DNA of 64,000 nt, from contig JAIBJO010000002.1 in NCBI GenBank assembly GCA_020029615.1, forward strand, positions 1 through 64,000. Reading direction: 5' to 3'. The notes beneath the pieces are model-generated. The model had not been told where the DNA came from. It ran no database searches and saw only the letters and a list, made by a program, of their open reading frames with translations. Positions 27,528 through 36,181 of this stretch are shown piece after piece (positions within the stretch are counted from its first letter, which is position 1; every line of letters begins with the position of its first letter). This DNA comes from Actinomycetota bacterium. GTDB lineage: Bacteria > Actinomycetota > Thermoleophilia > Gaiellales > Gaiellaceae. Position numbers and translations under genes: made by a program.

Positions 27528-27734
27528 GTGGACGGCGAGAAGCGTCGAGAACGTCTTCGCACGTTCGTGCTGGGAAGCGTCGTGGGCGCTTCGGCTGCGT
27601 TGGCCGCGATGAACCGCCGCCGTAGGGCAGAACGACGACGCGGACGCCCGCGCGGTCTTGCTGCCTTCGAGAGCGCGCCCTGCTATCTCGAACTGCTCGA
27701 CGAGGAGCGTGAACGGGAGCAAACCCCGCCGTAG
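27528..27734 (+). CDS. Small basic protein with one hydrophobic segment
   Basis: 68 residues: a charged start (V-D-G-E-K-R-R-E-R-L-R), a single short hydrophobic stretch (F-V-L-G-S-V-V-G-A-S-A-A-L-A-A-M, glycine/alanine rich), an arginine-rich stretch and an acidic end. The layout resembles small actinobacterial proteins with a glycine-zipper-like membrane helix. No family recognised. Support comes from a TAAGAT box 7 nt before the GTG and from the position directly ahead of the FmdB-type gene. Confidence 0.5.
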   Translation: MDGEKRRERLRTFVLGSVVGASAALAAMNRRRRAERRRGRPRGLAAFESAPCYLELLDEEREREQTPP

Positions 27735-27757
27735 CGGGCGCTAGCCTTCGTAACCAC

Positions 27758-28057
27758 GTGCCGGTGTACGAGTACCGTTGCCCGAACGGGCACACGTTCG
27801 AGATCTTCCAGCGGATGAGCGATCCGCCGTCAGAGGTCTGCGTCACCTGCGGTGCCGGGCCGGTGGAGAAGATCCTCTTCCCGGTGGCGGTGCATTTCAA
27901 GGGCTCCGGCTTCTACTCGACGGACTACGGCAAGGGGAAGAAGTCGACCAAAGACAGAGATGGGGAAACCACGGCCCCGAAGGACAAGGCCGCCGACAAG
28001 CCCGCCGAGAAGACGGCGAGCGAGCCGAAGCCGAAGCCGTCGTCCGACTCGACCTAG
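27758..28057 (+). CDS. FmdB-family zinc ribbon protein
   Basis: 99 residues. The first 50 match the FmdB/CxxC putative regulatory family: P-V-Y-E-Y-R-C-P-N-G-H-T-F-E-I, then V-C-V-T-C-G-A-G-P-V-E-K, then the conserved F-K-G-S-G-F-Y-S-T-D-Y. The first metal pair is C-P-N-G-H instead of C-x2-C, so the His may serve as ligand. The second half is a Lys/Asp/Pro-rich disordered tail. Function unknown; the family was named from a formamidase operon and is widespread. GTG start. Confidence 0.85.
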   Translation: MPVYEYRCPNGHTFEIFQRMSDPPSEVCVTCGAGPVEKILFPVAVHFKGSGFYSTDYGKGKKSTKDRDGETTAPKDKAADKPAEKTASEPKPKPSSDST

Positions 28058-28072
28058 TGGTCTCTCCACTAG
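28054..28072. terminator. Short hairpin containing both convergent stop codons
   Basis: CTAGTGG and CCACTAG form a perfect 7-bp stem with loop TCTCT. The left arm contains the FmdB-gene TAG, the right arm the TAG of the leftward LCP gene. Confidence 0.5.
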
Positions 28073-29208
28073 CGCCGGCGCGTGCAACCTGCGCCGTAGA
28101 GTGTTCCCTTCGGCGGGGCGACGGGCGCCGAGCGATCGAGGAACATGGAGATCACGGCGACGTTGTCCTCCGAGCCGAGAATCGTCGACTCACCGTCGAT
28201 CGTGGCTGATTCACCGCCCAGACGGCAGCGCAGCGATCGCTTCGAGTCCGCACGGAAGCGCACCCAGCCGAGCTGGGCCAGCTCCCACGCCGACAGATCC
28301 GTCGCCAGCGGCGCTGCGAGCGAGTCACCGTTGAACGGCAGGCGCAGGAAGGTCCCGATGCTCGCGATCTCGTCCCCGACAGCGTCTGCGACGGCCTGCT
28401 GGCGCGTGCCGCGGCTGATGTCCGTGTCGGACGGGTCGAGCTGGTTCGTTCGGATCCTCGAATAGACGAGCGCACGACGCCCGTCCATGTGCTGCGGTCC
28501 TTTCTCGAAACGCCAGCCGTCCCAGTCGCGGCACTTCGCAGGCTTGTACGGGCAGTCGAACGGATTCGACAGGATCGGCCTCGGGACGTCGACGGTGATT
28601 CCACCCAGCGAGTCGATGAGCTCGCGGAAGCCGTCGAAGTCGACCACGACGACGTGGTCGATGGGGAGCCCGGTGAGCTCGCGAACGGTTGCGATCGTGA
28701 GCGCCGGACCACCGATCTGGTTCGCCGCGTTGATCTTCGAGGTTCCGTGACCGGGAATCTCGACGCGGAGGTCACGCGGGATCGAGAGATACGCGAGGCG
28801 GTGCTTCCCGGGGTCGGTGCGAAGCAGCAGCAACGAGTCCGACCGATTGGCATCGCCTCGGCCGGGCGCTCGGCCACCGTCGGTCCCGACGACGAGGATC
28901 GTCGCTGGGTCGGACAGGATCGAGCTGTCGCGCGTCGCCAGCTGCGCGTCGGCGCCGCGGGGGAGGCGCTGGTTCGCCTTGTCGACACCGCCCGAGAACG
29001 AGCGGTAGCCAAGGGCGCCCCAGGCCGCGACGAGGACGACGACGCCGAGCAGCGCGAGCCCGATCCAGAGACCCCAGCGACGCTGGCGCCGCTTCGTGGT
29101 GGGCGTCCGCGAGGGCTGCGTCGAGGCGTGGGTCGCGCTCTCGAGGGGGACTCTGCCCTTCTTGCGGCCGCCGCGGTACAGCCGGTAGGGCTTGGTTCCC
29201 TCGGCCAT
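28069..29208 (-). CDS. LytR-CpsA-Psr (LCP) family cell-wall ligase
   Basis: 379 residues: basic cytoplasmic N terminus, one transmembrane helix near 47-68, then the LCP domain. Recognisable parts are I-L-V-V-G-T-D-G, R-S-D-S-L-L-L-L-R-T-D, L-S-I-P-R-D-L-R-V-E-I, K-I-N-A-A-N, and F-R-E-L-I-D-S-L-G-G-I-T-V-D-V-P; these Arg and Asp residues bind the polyprenyl pyrophosphate. LCP enzymes move lipid-linked glycopolymers onto peptidoglycan outside the cell. The start is 10 bp from the divergent ROK kinase gene. Which polymer it attaches is unknown. Confidence 0.9.
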   Translation of the reverse strand: MAEGTKPYRLYRGGRKKGRVPLESATHASTQPSRTPTTKRRQRRWGLWIGLALLGVVVLVAAWGALGYRSFSGGVDKANQRLPRGADAQLATRDSSILSDPATILVVGTDGGRAPGRGDANRSDSLLLLRTDPGKHRLAYLSIPRDLRVEIPGHGTSKINAANQIGGPALTIATVRELTGLPIDHVVVVDFDGFRELIDSLGGITVDVPRPILSNPFDCPYKPAKCRDWDGWRFEKGPQHMDGRRALVYSRIRTNQLDPSDTDISRGTRQQAVADAVGDEIASIGTFLRLPFNGDSLAAPLATDLSAWELAQLGWVRFRADSKRSLRCRLGGESATIDGESTILGSEDNVAVISMFLDRSAPVAPPKGTLYGAGCTRRR

Positions 29209-29218
29209 TCGGGCCGCT

Positions 29219-30130
29219 ATGGTAGCCCGCGCGGTGGCCGCTCCTTTCGTCATCGGGCTGGACGTCGGCGGGACGAAGATCCTCTCGGGGCTCGTCGACG
29301 GAGACGGGCACATCGTCGCGCAGCACGAGATTCACAGCCCTGGCGATTCGGAGGAGGACGTTCTCGCGGCGCTCGATGCTGCTGTGGAGGAGTTGCTGGA
29401 CGATCGCGTGGCCGCGATCGGTTTCGGCATCCCGTCGAACCTCGAGCGCAACACGGGCCGGGTTCTGCATGCGACGAACCTCCCTCTCGAGAACATCGAT
29501 CTTGCGGCTCGCTCGCAGGAGCGCTACGGGCTTCCGGTCGGCGTCGAGAACGACGCCAGCGTCGCTGCGCTCGCCGAGTGGAAGCGGGGGGCCGGGCGGG
29601 GATCGAACAATCTCGTGATGTTCACGCTCGGAACCGGGGTCGGCGGCGGAATCGTGATCGACGGGAAGCTCTTTCGGGGCTGGGCCGAGCTCGGGCACGT
29701 CGTCGTCCAGGAAGGCGGCCCTCCGTGCGCCTGTGGAGGGCGCGGGCATCTCGAGGTGCTCGCGTCGGGACACGCGGGCGACAGAGCTGCTCGCGACCTG
29801 TACGGCCCGGACGCCGATGCGCATCTTCTCATCGACAAGGGACACTCAGGCGACGTGCGAGCGGTCGAGGCTCTCGCGCGAATCGGCGAGTCGCTCGGTG
29901 CGGCCATCGGGTCGCTCGTGAACATCTTCGACCCGGATCTCACCGTCGTGGGCGGCGGTTTCGGAGCCGCTGCGGGTGAGCTCGTTCTCGGTCCCGCGCG
30001 TGGTGCGGCCCGGAACGAGGCGATCGCGCCCGCGGACGAGACTCTCCGGGTCGTACCGGCGGAGCTCGGGGCCGAGGCAGGGTTGGTCGGAGCCGGCCTC
30101 GTCGGCTTCGAGGCGCTCGTCGAGGCGTAG
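29219..30130 (+). CDS. ROK-family sugar kinase, probably glucokinase
   Basis: 303 residues. The ATP site is I-G-L-D-V-G-G-T-K near residue 13; the catalytic/sugar part is V-E-N-D-A-S-V-A-A-L-A-E; and the ROK signature with its zinc motif is C-A-C-G-G-R-G-H-L-E near 178 (the last Cys of C-x-C-G-x2-G-C is His, as in many actinobacterial members). Phosphorylates glucose or a related sugar. GTG 29234 is an alternative start. Ends 4 nt before the rsmI start. Confidence 0.87.
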   Translation: MVARAVAAPFVIGLDVGGTKILSGLVDGDGHIVAQHEIHSPGDSEEDVLAALDAAVEELLDDRVAAIGFGIPSNLERNTGRVLHATNLPLENIDLAARSQERYGLPVGVENDASVAALAEWKRGAGRGSNNLVMFTLGTGVGGGIVIDGKLFRGWAELGHVVVQEGGPPCACGGRGHLEVLASGHAGDRAARDLYGPDADAHLLIDKGHSGDVRAVEALARIGESLGAAIGSLVNIFDPDLTVVGGGFGAAAGELVLGPARGAARNEAIAPADETLRVVPAELGAEAGLVGAGLVGFEALVEA

Positions 30131-30134
30131 CAGG

Positions 30135-30947
30135 GTGCCGCTCGCCGTCTGCGCCACGCCGATCGGAAACCTCGACGACGTGACCCTGCGGGTGCTGCGG
30201 GAGTTGCGAGAGGCGGATGTCGTCCTCTGCGAGGACACCCGCCGGACGCGCGTCCTGCTCGACCGCCACGGCATCGAGGCGCGTCTCGTCAGCTATTACC
30301 GGCACAACGAGGCGTCGCGGGCCACCGAGGTGTTGGAACGACTCGGGCGGGGAGAGCGGGTCGCGCTCGTCTCCGACGCGGGCCTGCCGGGTGTGAACGA
30401 TCCTGGTACTCGGCTGATCCGGGCGGCGGCTGACCACGGCTTCGACGTGACGGTGCTTCCCGGCGCATCGTCCGTCGAGACCGCCCTCGTCGCCAGCGGC
30501 CTCGCGGGCGAGCTTTATCAGTTCGTGGGCTACCTGCCGCGCCGGGCGGCTGAGCTTCGTGAACTCGTTCACGACATCGTGCGCTCGCCCGGAGCTGTGG
30601 TCGCGTTCGAGTCTCCCCGACGTCTACCGGCGTCGCTGGCTGTGCTGGCCGAGGAGATGCCGGAGCGCCCGGCGGCGGTCTGCCGGGAGCTGACCAAGCG
30701 GTTCGAGGAGGTTGCAAGGGGGACGCTCGTGGAGCTCGCCGAGCGCTTCTCGGAGCCCCCGAAGGGAGAGATCACCATCGTGCTCGGGGCGTCGGCGGAG
30801 GCTCCGGGGAGGGGGGACGTCTCGGCAGACGCTCTTGCGGCCGTTGCCGACCTGGTCGCCGCCGGCGCCTCGCGCCGGAAGGCGTCGGAGGTCGTTGCCG
30901 GGCTCACCGGAGTTGCAAGAAACGCCTTGTATCGGGGCTCTCTGTAA
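30135..30947 (+). CDS. rsmI: 16S rRNA (cytidine(1402)-2'-O)-methyltransferase
   Basis: 270 residues of the tetrapyrrole-methylase fold. A-T-P-I-G-N-L-D-D-V-T-L-R at the N terminus, C-E-D-T-R-R-T-R, V-S-D-A-G-L-P-G-V-N-D-P-G near 83 and V-L-P-G-A-S-S-V are diagnostic for RsmI. It methylates the ribose of C1402 in the decoding centre of 16S rRNA. The GTG follows the kinase stop closely. It opens the conserved rsmI-metG-tatD-rsmA-ispE order. Confidence 0.93.
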   Translation: MPLAVCATPIGNLDDVTLRVLRELREADVVLCEDTRRTRVLLDRHGIEARLVSYYRHNEASRATEVLERLGRGERVALVSDAGLPGVNDPGTRLIRAAADHGFDVTVLPGASSVETALVASGLAGELYQFVGYLPRRAAELRELVHDIVRSPGAVVAFESPRRLPASLAVLAEEMPERPAAVCRELTKRFEEVARGTLVELAERFSEPPKGEITIVLGASAEAPGRGDVSADALAAVADLVAAGASRRKASEVVAGLTGVARNALYRGSL

Positions 30948-30964
30948 CAACTTCGTCAATCGCG

Positions 30965-30994
30965 TTGCACGCGCGTTGATCCATCGGCTACCGT
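30965..30994 (+). promoter_or_regulatory. Promoter for the LytM-like gene
   Basis: TTGCAC (30965-30970), an 18-bp spacer and TACCGT (30989-30994), with 6 nt to the ATG. This is one of the few sites here with a convincing -35 as well as a -10. Confidence 0.5.
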
Positions 30995-31000
30995 CGAGCC

Positions 31001-32437
31001 ATGTTCACTCGCAGGGCAACGAGATGGGCGCTCGCGGGACTGATCGCGACCGTTGTCGCGCTGGGTGTGACTCCCGTCTCGTGGGCATGGGCGTGGCCTG
31101 CCGACGGGGCGCTCCTGCGTGAGTTCTCGGTTTCCGACAACAAGTACGCGGGCGGACAGCACCGCGGCATCGACGTCGCGCTCGGCGGCGCGAACTCGGT
31201 GCGCGCGCCTGTGAGCGGGGAGGTCACGTTCGCAGGCCAGGTTCCCACGCATGGCTTGACCGTCACGATCGCAGTGGGGGACGGGCACAGGGCATCGCTG
31301 ATTCACCTCGGCCAGCTGCACGTCAAGCGAGGCGCTCACGTCGAGGAGGGTGACGTCATCGCCGACCCAGGGCCGTCCGGTGAGCCCGAGCACGGCGTCG
31401 CGTATGTTCATCTCGGCGTTCGAGTCGACGACGACACGTATATCGACCCACTGTCCGTGCTTCCGCCGCGAGGTGCCACCACCCCTCCGCCGGCACCGGC
31501 GGCGCCGCCCGCCCCAGCTCCTCAGCCGGCGCCCGCACCCGCGTCTCCTCCTGAGGCGGCAACCCCACCCGCTGCCGCGTCGCCCGCTCCACCTGCCCCG
31601 TCTACGGCTGCGCCGCCGGCTCCGGCAGCGCCGCCGGTCGCAGTGCCGGCGCCGCCCAGCACAGCGCAGCCTCCGGCTCCGGCGCTGCCTCCTGCCGCGG
31701 ATGCATCGGCAGCAGGCGGACCGGCCCCTTCTCCGGCAGCGGTCGAGAATCTCGCACGGACGATGCCGGATTCGGGGGGCGACGGACCGCGCGTGGTGAC
31801 GACAGTGCACGCGCCGACCTTCAAGGCGCCGGCCTCGAGTGGCGGGCCATTGCCGGGGGTTGTCGACGCCAAGCGACGGGTGGATTCAGTACGCGGTGGC
31901 GGTCGGGTATCGAAGCGCGGATCGTCCCATGGAGAGCGGGCCGGGACGGACGCCGCCACCGGCCCGCATGTAAGCGCCCCCGCTGCTCCGACCGTTCGCC
32001 TCGTCCGGCCAGGCCCGTCTCCGGGCGAGTCAGCGCCGGAGCGCCCGATCTGGTTTCCCACGCACCTGGGCTTTTCCGTCCTCATAGCAGGCTCGCTCGC
32101 CGTTGGCCTTCTCCTCCTGGGCGGCCTCGGGGCGAGGAGGGGCGCCCGAATGCGACTCCCTATCATTCGCGAGCGTGTCCTACTACGTGACGACTCCGAT
32201 CTACTACGTGAACTCGACGCCCCACATCGGGCATGCGTACACGACGATCGCGGCCGACATTCTCGCCCGCCACTTCCGCCAGCGTGGGGAGGAGACGTTC
32301 TTCCTCACGGGCGTGGACGAGCATGCGTCGAAGGTGGCTCGCGTCGCCGCGGAGCAGGGTCTCGCACCCAAGGAGTACGCCGATCGCATCGTGAGCTCGT
32401 GGCAGGAGGTGCCTCGGCGGCTCGACGCCACCAATGA
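31001..32437 (+). CDS. Secreted LytM/M23-like domain protein with Pro/Ala-rich region and C-terminal membrane helix
   Basis: 478 residues as read. Signal peptide 1-30; M23-like domain about 34-150; a very Pro/Ala-rich linker about 157-255; and a hydrophobic helix near 345-370. The M23 metal motif H-R-G-I-D (H-x3-D) is present, L-I-H-L-G retains one catalytic His, but the H-x-H pair reads Y-V-H, so one catalytic His is missing and peptidase activity is doubtful. The frame runs 263 nt into metG, much longer than any other overlap here; the true end may be near the start of metG, with a frameshift or sequencing error. A role in cell-wall remodelling is likely from family and position. Confidence 0.7.
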   Translation: MFTRRATRWALAGLIATVVALGVTPVSWAWAWPADGALLREFSVSDNKYAGGQHRGIDVALGGANSVRAPVSGEVTFAGQVPTHGLTVTIAVGDGHRASLIHLGQLHVKRGAHVEEGDVIADPGPSGEPEHGVAYVHLGVRVDDDTYIDPLSVLPPRGATTPPPAPAAPPAPAPQPAPAPASPPEAATPPAAASPAPPAPSTAAPPAPAAPPVAVPAPPSTAQPPAPALPPAADASAAGGPAPSPAAVENLARTMPDSGGDGPRVVTTVHAPTFKAPASSGGPLPGVVDAKRRVDSVRGGGRVSKRGSSHGERAGTDAATGPHVSAPAAPTVRLVRPGPSPGESAPERPIWFPTHLGFSVLIAGSLAVGLLLLGGLGARRGARMRLPIIRERVLLRDDSDLLRELDAPHRACVHDDRGRHSRPPLPPAWGGDVLPHGRGRACVEGGSRRRGAGSRTQGVRRSHRELVAGGASAARRHQ

Positions 32438-33701
32438 CTTCTTCATCCGCACGACGGACGATGGACACAAGGCGTTCGTCCAGGACTTCCTCCAAAGGAT
32501 GTACGACGCCGGCGACGTCTACCAGGACACCTACGCCGGGCTCTATTGCGTCGGGTGCGAGGAGTTCAAGTCCGAGGCCGAGCTCGTGGACGGCAAGTGC
32601 CCGCTGCACGACATCGAGCCCGAGTGGATCGAGGAGAAGAACTGGTTCTTTCGACTTTCGGCGTACCAGGAGCGACTGCTTGCGTTGTACGACGAGCGCC
32701 GAGAGTTCGTTCTGCCGGGATTCCGCTACAACGAAGCGCGCAGCTTCATCGCCGGCGGGCTCCAGGACTTCTCGATCAGTCGCGCGGGGCAGCCGTGGGG
32801 CGTCTCGATCCCGTGGGACCCGAATCAGGTCGCATACGTCTGGGCAGACGCACTCGTCAACTATCTGAGCGCGCTGACGTACGCGCGACCCGGCGAGGAC
32901 CTCCGCGAGAGGTTCTGGCCCTCCGCCCGACACCTCATCGGCAAGGACATCATCCGCTTTCACTGCGTCTACTGGCCGGCGATGCTGCTGTCGGCCGGCT
33001 ACGACGTCCCACACCAGGTCTTCGTTCACGGCTTTCTCCTGCTCGACGAGCGGAAGATCTCGAAGTCGCTCGGGAACGTGGTCGACCCGTTGGACCTGAT
33101 CGACCTCTACGGCGCGGACGCGGTGCGCTTCTGGAGCGCACGCGCTGTCTCGTTCGGCCAGGACGGAAGCGTCTCGATCGAGAGCCTGCACGAGCGCTAC
33201 GAGCGTGAGCTCGCGAACGACCTGGGAAACCTCGTCTCACGGACGACGGCGATGATCTCGCGCTTTCTCGCCGGTGACGTCCTGGTCGGCGCGACCGACG
33301 GCTCGCCGATCCGTGCGCTTGTCGACGGCCTCGGCGGCGACCTGGCGGCGAGGTTCGACCAATACGACCTCACGGGTGCGTTAGAGCGAATCTGGGAGGT
33401 CGTCAGAGGCCTCAACCGGCACGTCGAGACACGGGCCCCGTGGAAGCTCGCCGACGACGTCGGGCGACGCGACGAGCTCGAGAGAACCCTGTACGACCTC
33501 GCGGACGGGATTCGGGTCGTCGCGGTCGCGCTCGCCTCGTACCTGCCTCAGACGTCGGCGCGGATTCTCGAGGCGCTCAACTGCGATCCGAGAGATATCG
33601 AATGGGAGCGTGTGGCGTATGGGCTCACTCCGGCTCTCACCGGGATCGCACCGGCGTCACCGCTCTTTCCACGGATCGACGCGCCAACCACGGCGGCGTG
33701 A
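32175..33701 (+). CDS. metG: Methionine-tRNA ligase
   Basis: Charges tRNA-Met. 508 residues, class I aminoacyl-tRNA synthetase. The HIGH motif is P-H-I-G-H near residue 13, the KMSKS motif K-I-S-K-S near 295, and a zinc-knuckle-like insertion C-V-G-C ... C-P-L-H lies near 120-145. It lacks the C-terminal tRNA-binding appendix, as in mycobacterial MetG. GTG 32175 starts directly at the conserved S-Y-Y-V-T-T-P-I-Y-Y and is preferred over upstream codons that overlap the LytM gene. The stop overlaps tatD (GTGA). Confidence 0.96.
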   Translation: MSYYVTTPIYYVNSTPHIGHAYTTIAADILARHFRQRGEETFFLTGVDEHASKVARVAAEQGLAPKEYADRIVSSWQEVPRRLDATNDFFIRTTDDGHKAFVQDFLQRMYDAGDVYQDTYAGLYCVGCEEFKSEAELVDGKCPLHDIEPEWIEEKNWFFRLSAYQERLLALYDERREFVLPGFRYNEARSFIAGGLQDFSISRAGQPWGVSIPWDPNQVAYVWADALVNYLSALTYARPGEDLRERFWPSARHLIGKDIIRFHCVYWPAMLLSAGYDVPHQVFVHGFLLLDERKISKSLGNVVDPLDLIDLYGADAVRFWSARAVSFGQDGSVSIESLHERYERELANDLGNLVSRTTAMISRFLAGDVLVGATDGSPIRALVDGLGGDLAARFDQYDLTGALERIWEVVRGLNRHVETRAPWKLADDVGRRDELERTLYDLADGIRVVAVALASYLPQTSARILEALNCDPRDIEWERVAYGLTPALTGIAPASPLFPRIDAPTTAA

Positions 33702-34444
33702 CCGACTCGCACGCGCACCTCGACGCGTGCGACGAGCCGGCCGCGACCCTCGTCGAGCGGGCGCATGCGGTCGGAGTGACTCGCGTCGTCACCATCGGCA
33801 CCGGCATCGAGTCGTGCAGTGCGGCGCTCGCGCTCGCCGATGAGCACGACGGGGTCTTCGCTGCCCTCGGTATCGACCCACATCAGGCGGCGACGCCCGA
33901 GGCGCGGCGACTCGGCGAGCTTCGCGAGCTCTTGGCTCACCCGAAGGCCGTCGCCGTGGGAGAGACCGGCCTCGACACGGTCCGGAGATACGCGACGCCG
34001 AGCGAGCAGCGGCGGCTCTTCGACGAGCAGCTCATGCTGGCCGACGAGCTCGCGCTCCCCGTGGTGGTGCACAGCCGCGACGCCGCGGCGGAGACTGCCG
34101 CGGCCCTTGCCCCGTTTCACGGGACGGTCGTCCTTCACTGCTTCTCGTCCCCCGCGCTGCTCCCCGTAGCGCTCGAGCGCGGGTACTACGTGTCCTTCGC
34201 TGGTAACGCGACCTACCCGAAGGCGCACGAGTTACGGGAGGCAGCGGAGGCCATTCCTGCGAATCGCCTGCTCGTCGAGACGGACAGCCCGTACCTTGCG
34301 CCTCAACCGGTTCGCGGTCGACGAAACGAGCCCGCGAACGTCGTCCATACGATCGCCGCGCTCGCGGAAGCACGTGGCGACGAGATCGACGAGCTCGCAC
34401 TGCACACCCACGAGAACGCGGCGATCGCGTTCGCCCTGCCGTGA
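33698..34444 (+). CDS. tatD: TatD-family metal-dependent deoxyribonuclease
   Basis: 248 residues of the TatD amidohydrolase barrel. Metal ligands appear in T-D-S-H-A-H-L-D at the N terminus, G-E-T-G-L-D near 88, V-H-S-R-D near 126, L-H-C-F-S-S near 150 and L-V-E-T-D-S-P-Y near 200. TatD proteins are 3'-5' exonucleases with roles in DNA repair and turnover. Translationally coupled with metG before and rsmA after by GTGA overlaps. I recall rpfB between tatD and ksgA in M. tuberculosis; here nothing lies between. Confidence 0.93.
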   Translation: MTDSHAHLDACDEPAATLVERAHAVGVTRVVTIGTGIESCSAALALADEHDGVFAALGIDPHQAATPEARRLGELRELLAHPKAVAVGETGLDTVRRYATPSEQRRLFDEQLMLADELALPVVVHSRDAAAETAAALAPFHGTVVLHCFSSPALLPVALERGYYVSFAGNATYPKAHELREAAEAIPANRLLVETDSPYLAPQPVRGRRNEPANVVHTIAALAEARGDEIDELALHTHENAAIAFALP

Positions 34445-35214
34445 CCGTGGTCCCCAAGAAGTCCCTCGGCCAGCACTTCCTGGTCGACGAGAACATCCTG
34501 GGCGTCATCGGGCGCCTTGCGGCGCTCGAGCCCGACGACGTGGTCCTCGAGGTCGGCCCGGGCCTCGGGATCCTCACTCGTTACCTTGCCGAGCGCACGC
34601 GACTCGTGCACGCTGTCGAGATCGACCGGTCGCTCGCAGAATCGCTCTCGGCGACGGTCTCCGCGCACGAGAACGTGCGGCTCGTCTACGGCGACGCTCT
34701 CAGGCTCGATCTCGGAGCGCTCGAGCCGCCTCCGCGGAAGCTCGTGGCGAACCTCCCGTACTCGATCGCCACGCCGCTCGTGGTCGAGACGCTCGAGAGC
34801 ACGCCGTCCGTCGGGCACTGGTGCGTGATGGTGCAGCGTGAGGTCGCCGACCGGTTCTTCGCCGTTCCACGCACGAAGGCATACGGGGCCGTATCCGTCC
34901 TGGTTCAGCTGACAGCGACGAAGACCGGCTTTCACCCGGTGCCACCGACCGTCTTCCGACCGCGTCCGCGGGTCGAGTCGGCGCTCGTGGCGTTCACTCG
35001 CGTCCTCGGGTCATCGCTCGCCGGCGTGCGACCCATTGTGGAGGGCGCGTTCGCCCACCGCCGGAAGACGCTCGCGAACTCGATCGCGATCGCCGGGCTC
35101 GCGTCGCGCGCACGCGTCGAAGAGGCGCTCGACGCCATCGGTCGCACCGCGCAGGCTCGCGCGGAGGAGCTCGCGCCGGGGGAGTTCGTCGCCCTCGCCG
35201 AGGAGCTCGCGTGA
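34441..35214 (+). CDS. rsmA: 16S rRNA (adenine(1518)-N6/adenine(1519)-N6)-dimethyltransferase
   Basis: 257 residues. Dimethylates two adjacent adenines near the 3' end of 16S rRNA during 30S maturation. Motifs are K-S-L-G-Q-H-F-L near residue 7, the SAM-binding E-V-G-P-G-L-G-I-L-T near 36, a D-A motif (Y-G-D-A-L) and the catalytic N-L-P-Y-S-I-A-T-P near 103. The GTG overlaps the tatD stop and the gene ends in a GTGA overlap with ispE. Confidence 0.95.
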   Translation: MTVVPKKSLGQHFLVDENILGVIGRLAALEPDDVVLEVGPGLGILTRYLAERTRLVHAVEIDRSLAESLSATVSAHENVRLVYGDALRLDLGALEPPPRKLVANLPYSIATPLVVETLESTPSVGHWCVMVQREVADRFFAVPRTKAYGAVSVLVQLTATKTGFHPVPPTVFRPRPRVESALVAFTRVLGSSLAGVRPIVEGAFAHRRKTLANSIAIAGLASRARVEEALDAIGRTAQARAEELAPGEFVALAEELA

Positions 35215-36020
35215 AACGGGGCAAGGCATACGCCAAGATCAACCTCGCCCTCGTCGTCGGCCCGCTTCGCAGCGACGGGACGCACGAGCTCGTCACCGTG
35301 CTCCAGCGGCTCGACCTCGCGGACGGTATCGAGCTCGAGCCCGCGACCGCCCTCACCGTCGAGGGCTTCGACGACGACACGCTCGTGCGTAGAGCGCTCG
35401 AGGCCCTTGCGTCGGCCGCGGGCGTCGAACCGCGGTGGCGCGTCCGCATCGACAAGCGGATTCCCGTCGCTGCCGGGATCGGCGGCGGGAGCTCGGATGC
35501 TGCCTGCGCTCTCACGCTCGCGAACGCTGAGCTCCCCGGGCCGGTGTCGGCGCCCACGCTCCACGCGATCGCCGCAGCGATCGGAGCAGACGTGCCGTTC
35601 TTCCTGCGCGAGGGAGCACAGCTCGCCACCGGCGACGGAACCGATCTCGAGGCCGTCGATCTTCCAACGGACTACGTCGTGGTGCTTGCCGTTCCCGAGA
35701 GCGAGCGGAAGGAATCCACGGGAGCCGTTTATCGCACGTTCGACGAGCGGAACGGCGCCGCGGGCTTCGACGAGCGCCGCGCCGCTCTGCTCGGTGCGCT
35801 CAATGGAGTCGAGCATGCGCGAGACTTGGCCCACCTCCCGCTGAACGACCTCGCCTCGTCTCCTCTCGCCGCTGAGCTCGACGGGCTGGGCGCGTTCCGC
35901 GCAGATGTCACGGGCGCAGGGCCGGCCGTGTACGGACTTTTCGAGCACGCCGCCGATGCGGAGCGCGCCGTCGCGGTTATGAGCCGAGCGGGGACGACGT
36001 GGCTAGCCCAGCCGGTGTGA
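35211..36020 (+). CDS. ispE: 4-diphosphocytidyl-2-C-methyl-D-erythritol kinase
   Basis: GHMP kinase of the MEP isoprenoid pathway; phosphorylates CDP-methylerythritol at the 2-hydroxyl. 269 residues, slightly short. A-Y-A-K-I-N-L-A-L at the start holds the catalytic Lys/Asn, and the glycine-rich ATP loop P-V-A-A-G-I-G-G-G-S-S-D-A-A lies near 84-97; A-D-V-P-F-F (catalytic Asp) follows near 124. A third GHMP-like stretch, V-T-G-A-G-P-A-V-Y-G, is near 228. Coupled to rsmA by overlap. Last gene before tRNA-Gln. Confidence 0.95.
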   Translation: MKRGKAYAKINLALVVGPLRSDGTHELVTVLQRLDLADGIELEPATALTVEGFDDDTLVRRALEALASAAGVEPRWRVRIDKRIPVAAGIGGGSSDAACALTLANAELPGPVSAPTLHAIAAAIGADVPFFLREGAQLATGDGTDLEAVDLPTDYVVVLAVPESERKESTGAVYRTFDERNGAAGFDERRAALLGALNGVEHARDLAHLPLNDLASSPLAAELDGLGAFRADVTGAGPAVYGLFEHAADAERAVAVMSRAGTTWLAQPV

Positions 36021-36061
36021 ACGGAGAAGGTCGCCGTGAGTGGCAAGATGACCACCTGCCG

Positions 36062-36132
36062 TGGGGCGTGGCCAAGTGGTAAGGCAACGGGTTTTGGTCC
36101 CGTGATCCCAGGTTCGAATCCTGGCGCCCCAG
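36062..36132 (+). tRNA. tRNA-Gln (anticodon TTG)
   Basis: A 71-nt cloverleaf: acceptor arms TGGGGCG and CGCCCCA pair fully, the anticodon stem ACGGG/CCCGT closes the loop TTTTGGT with anticodon TTG, and the T arm CCAGG-TTCGAAT-CCTGG is intact. The discriminator base is G and CCA is not encoded. No integrase or repeated attachment-like sequence was seen beside it. Confidence 0.95.
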
Positions 36133-36181
36133 CCTCACACTCGCCCGACGCTCCACGCGAGCCGACTACGCTCATCGAGCG

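Noticed and set aside
36062-36132. tRNA-Gln as an attachment site of an integrated element
   Set aside because: No integrase nearby and no second copy of the tRNA 3' end was seen in the window.
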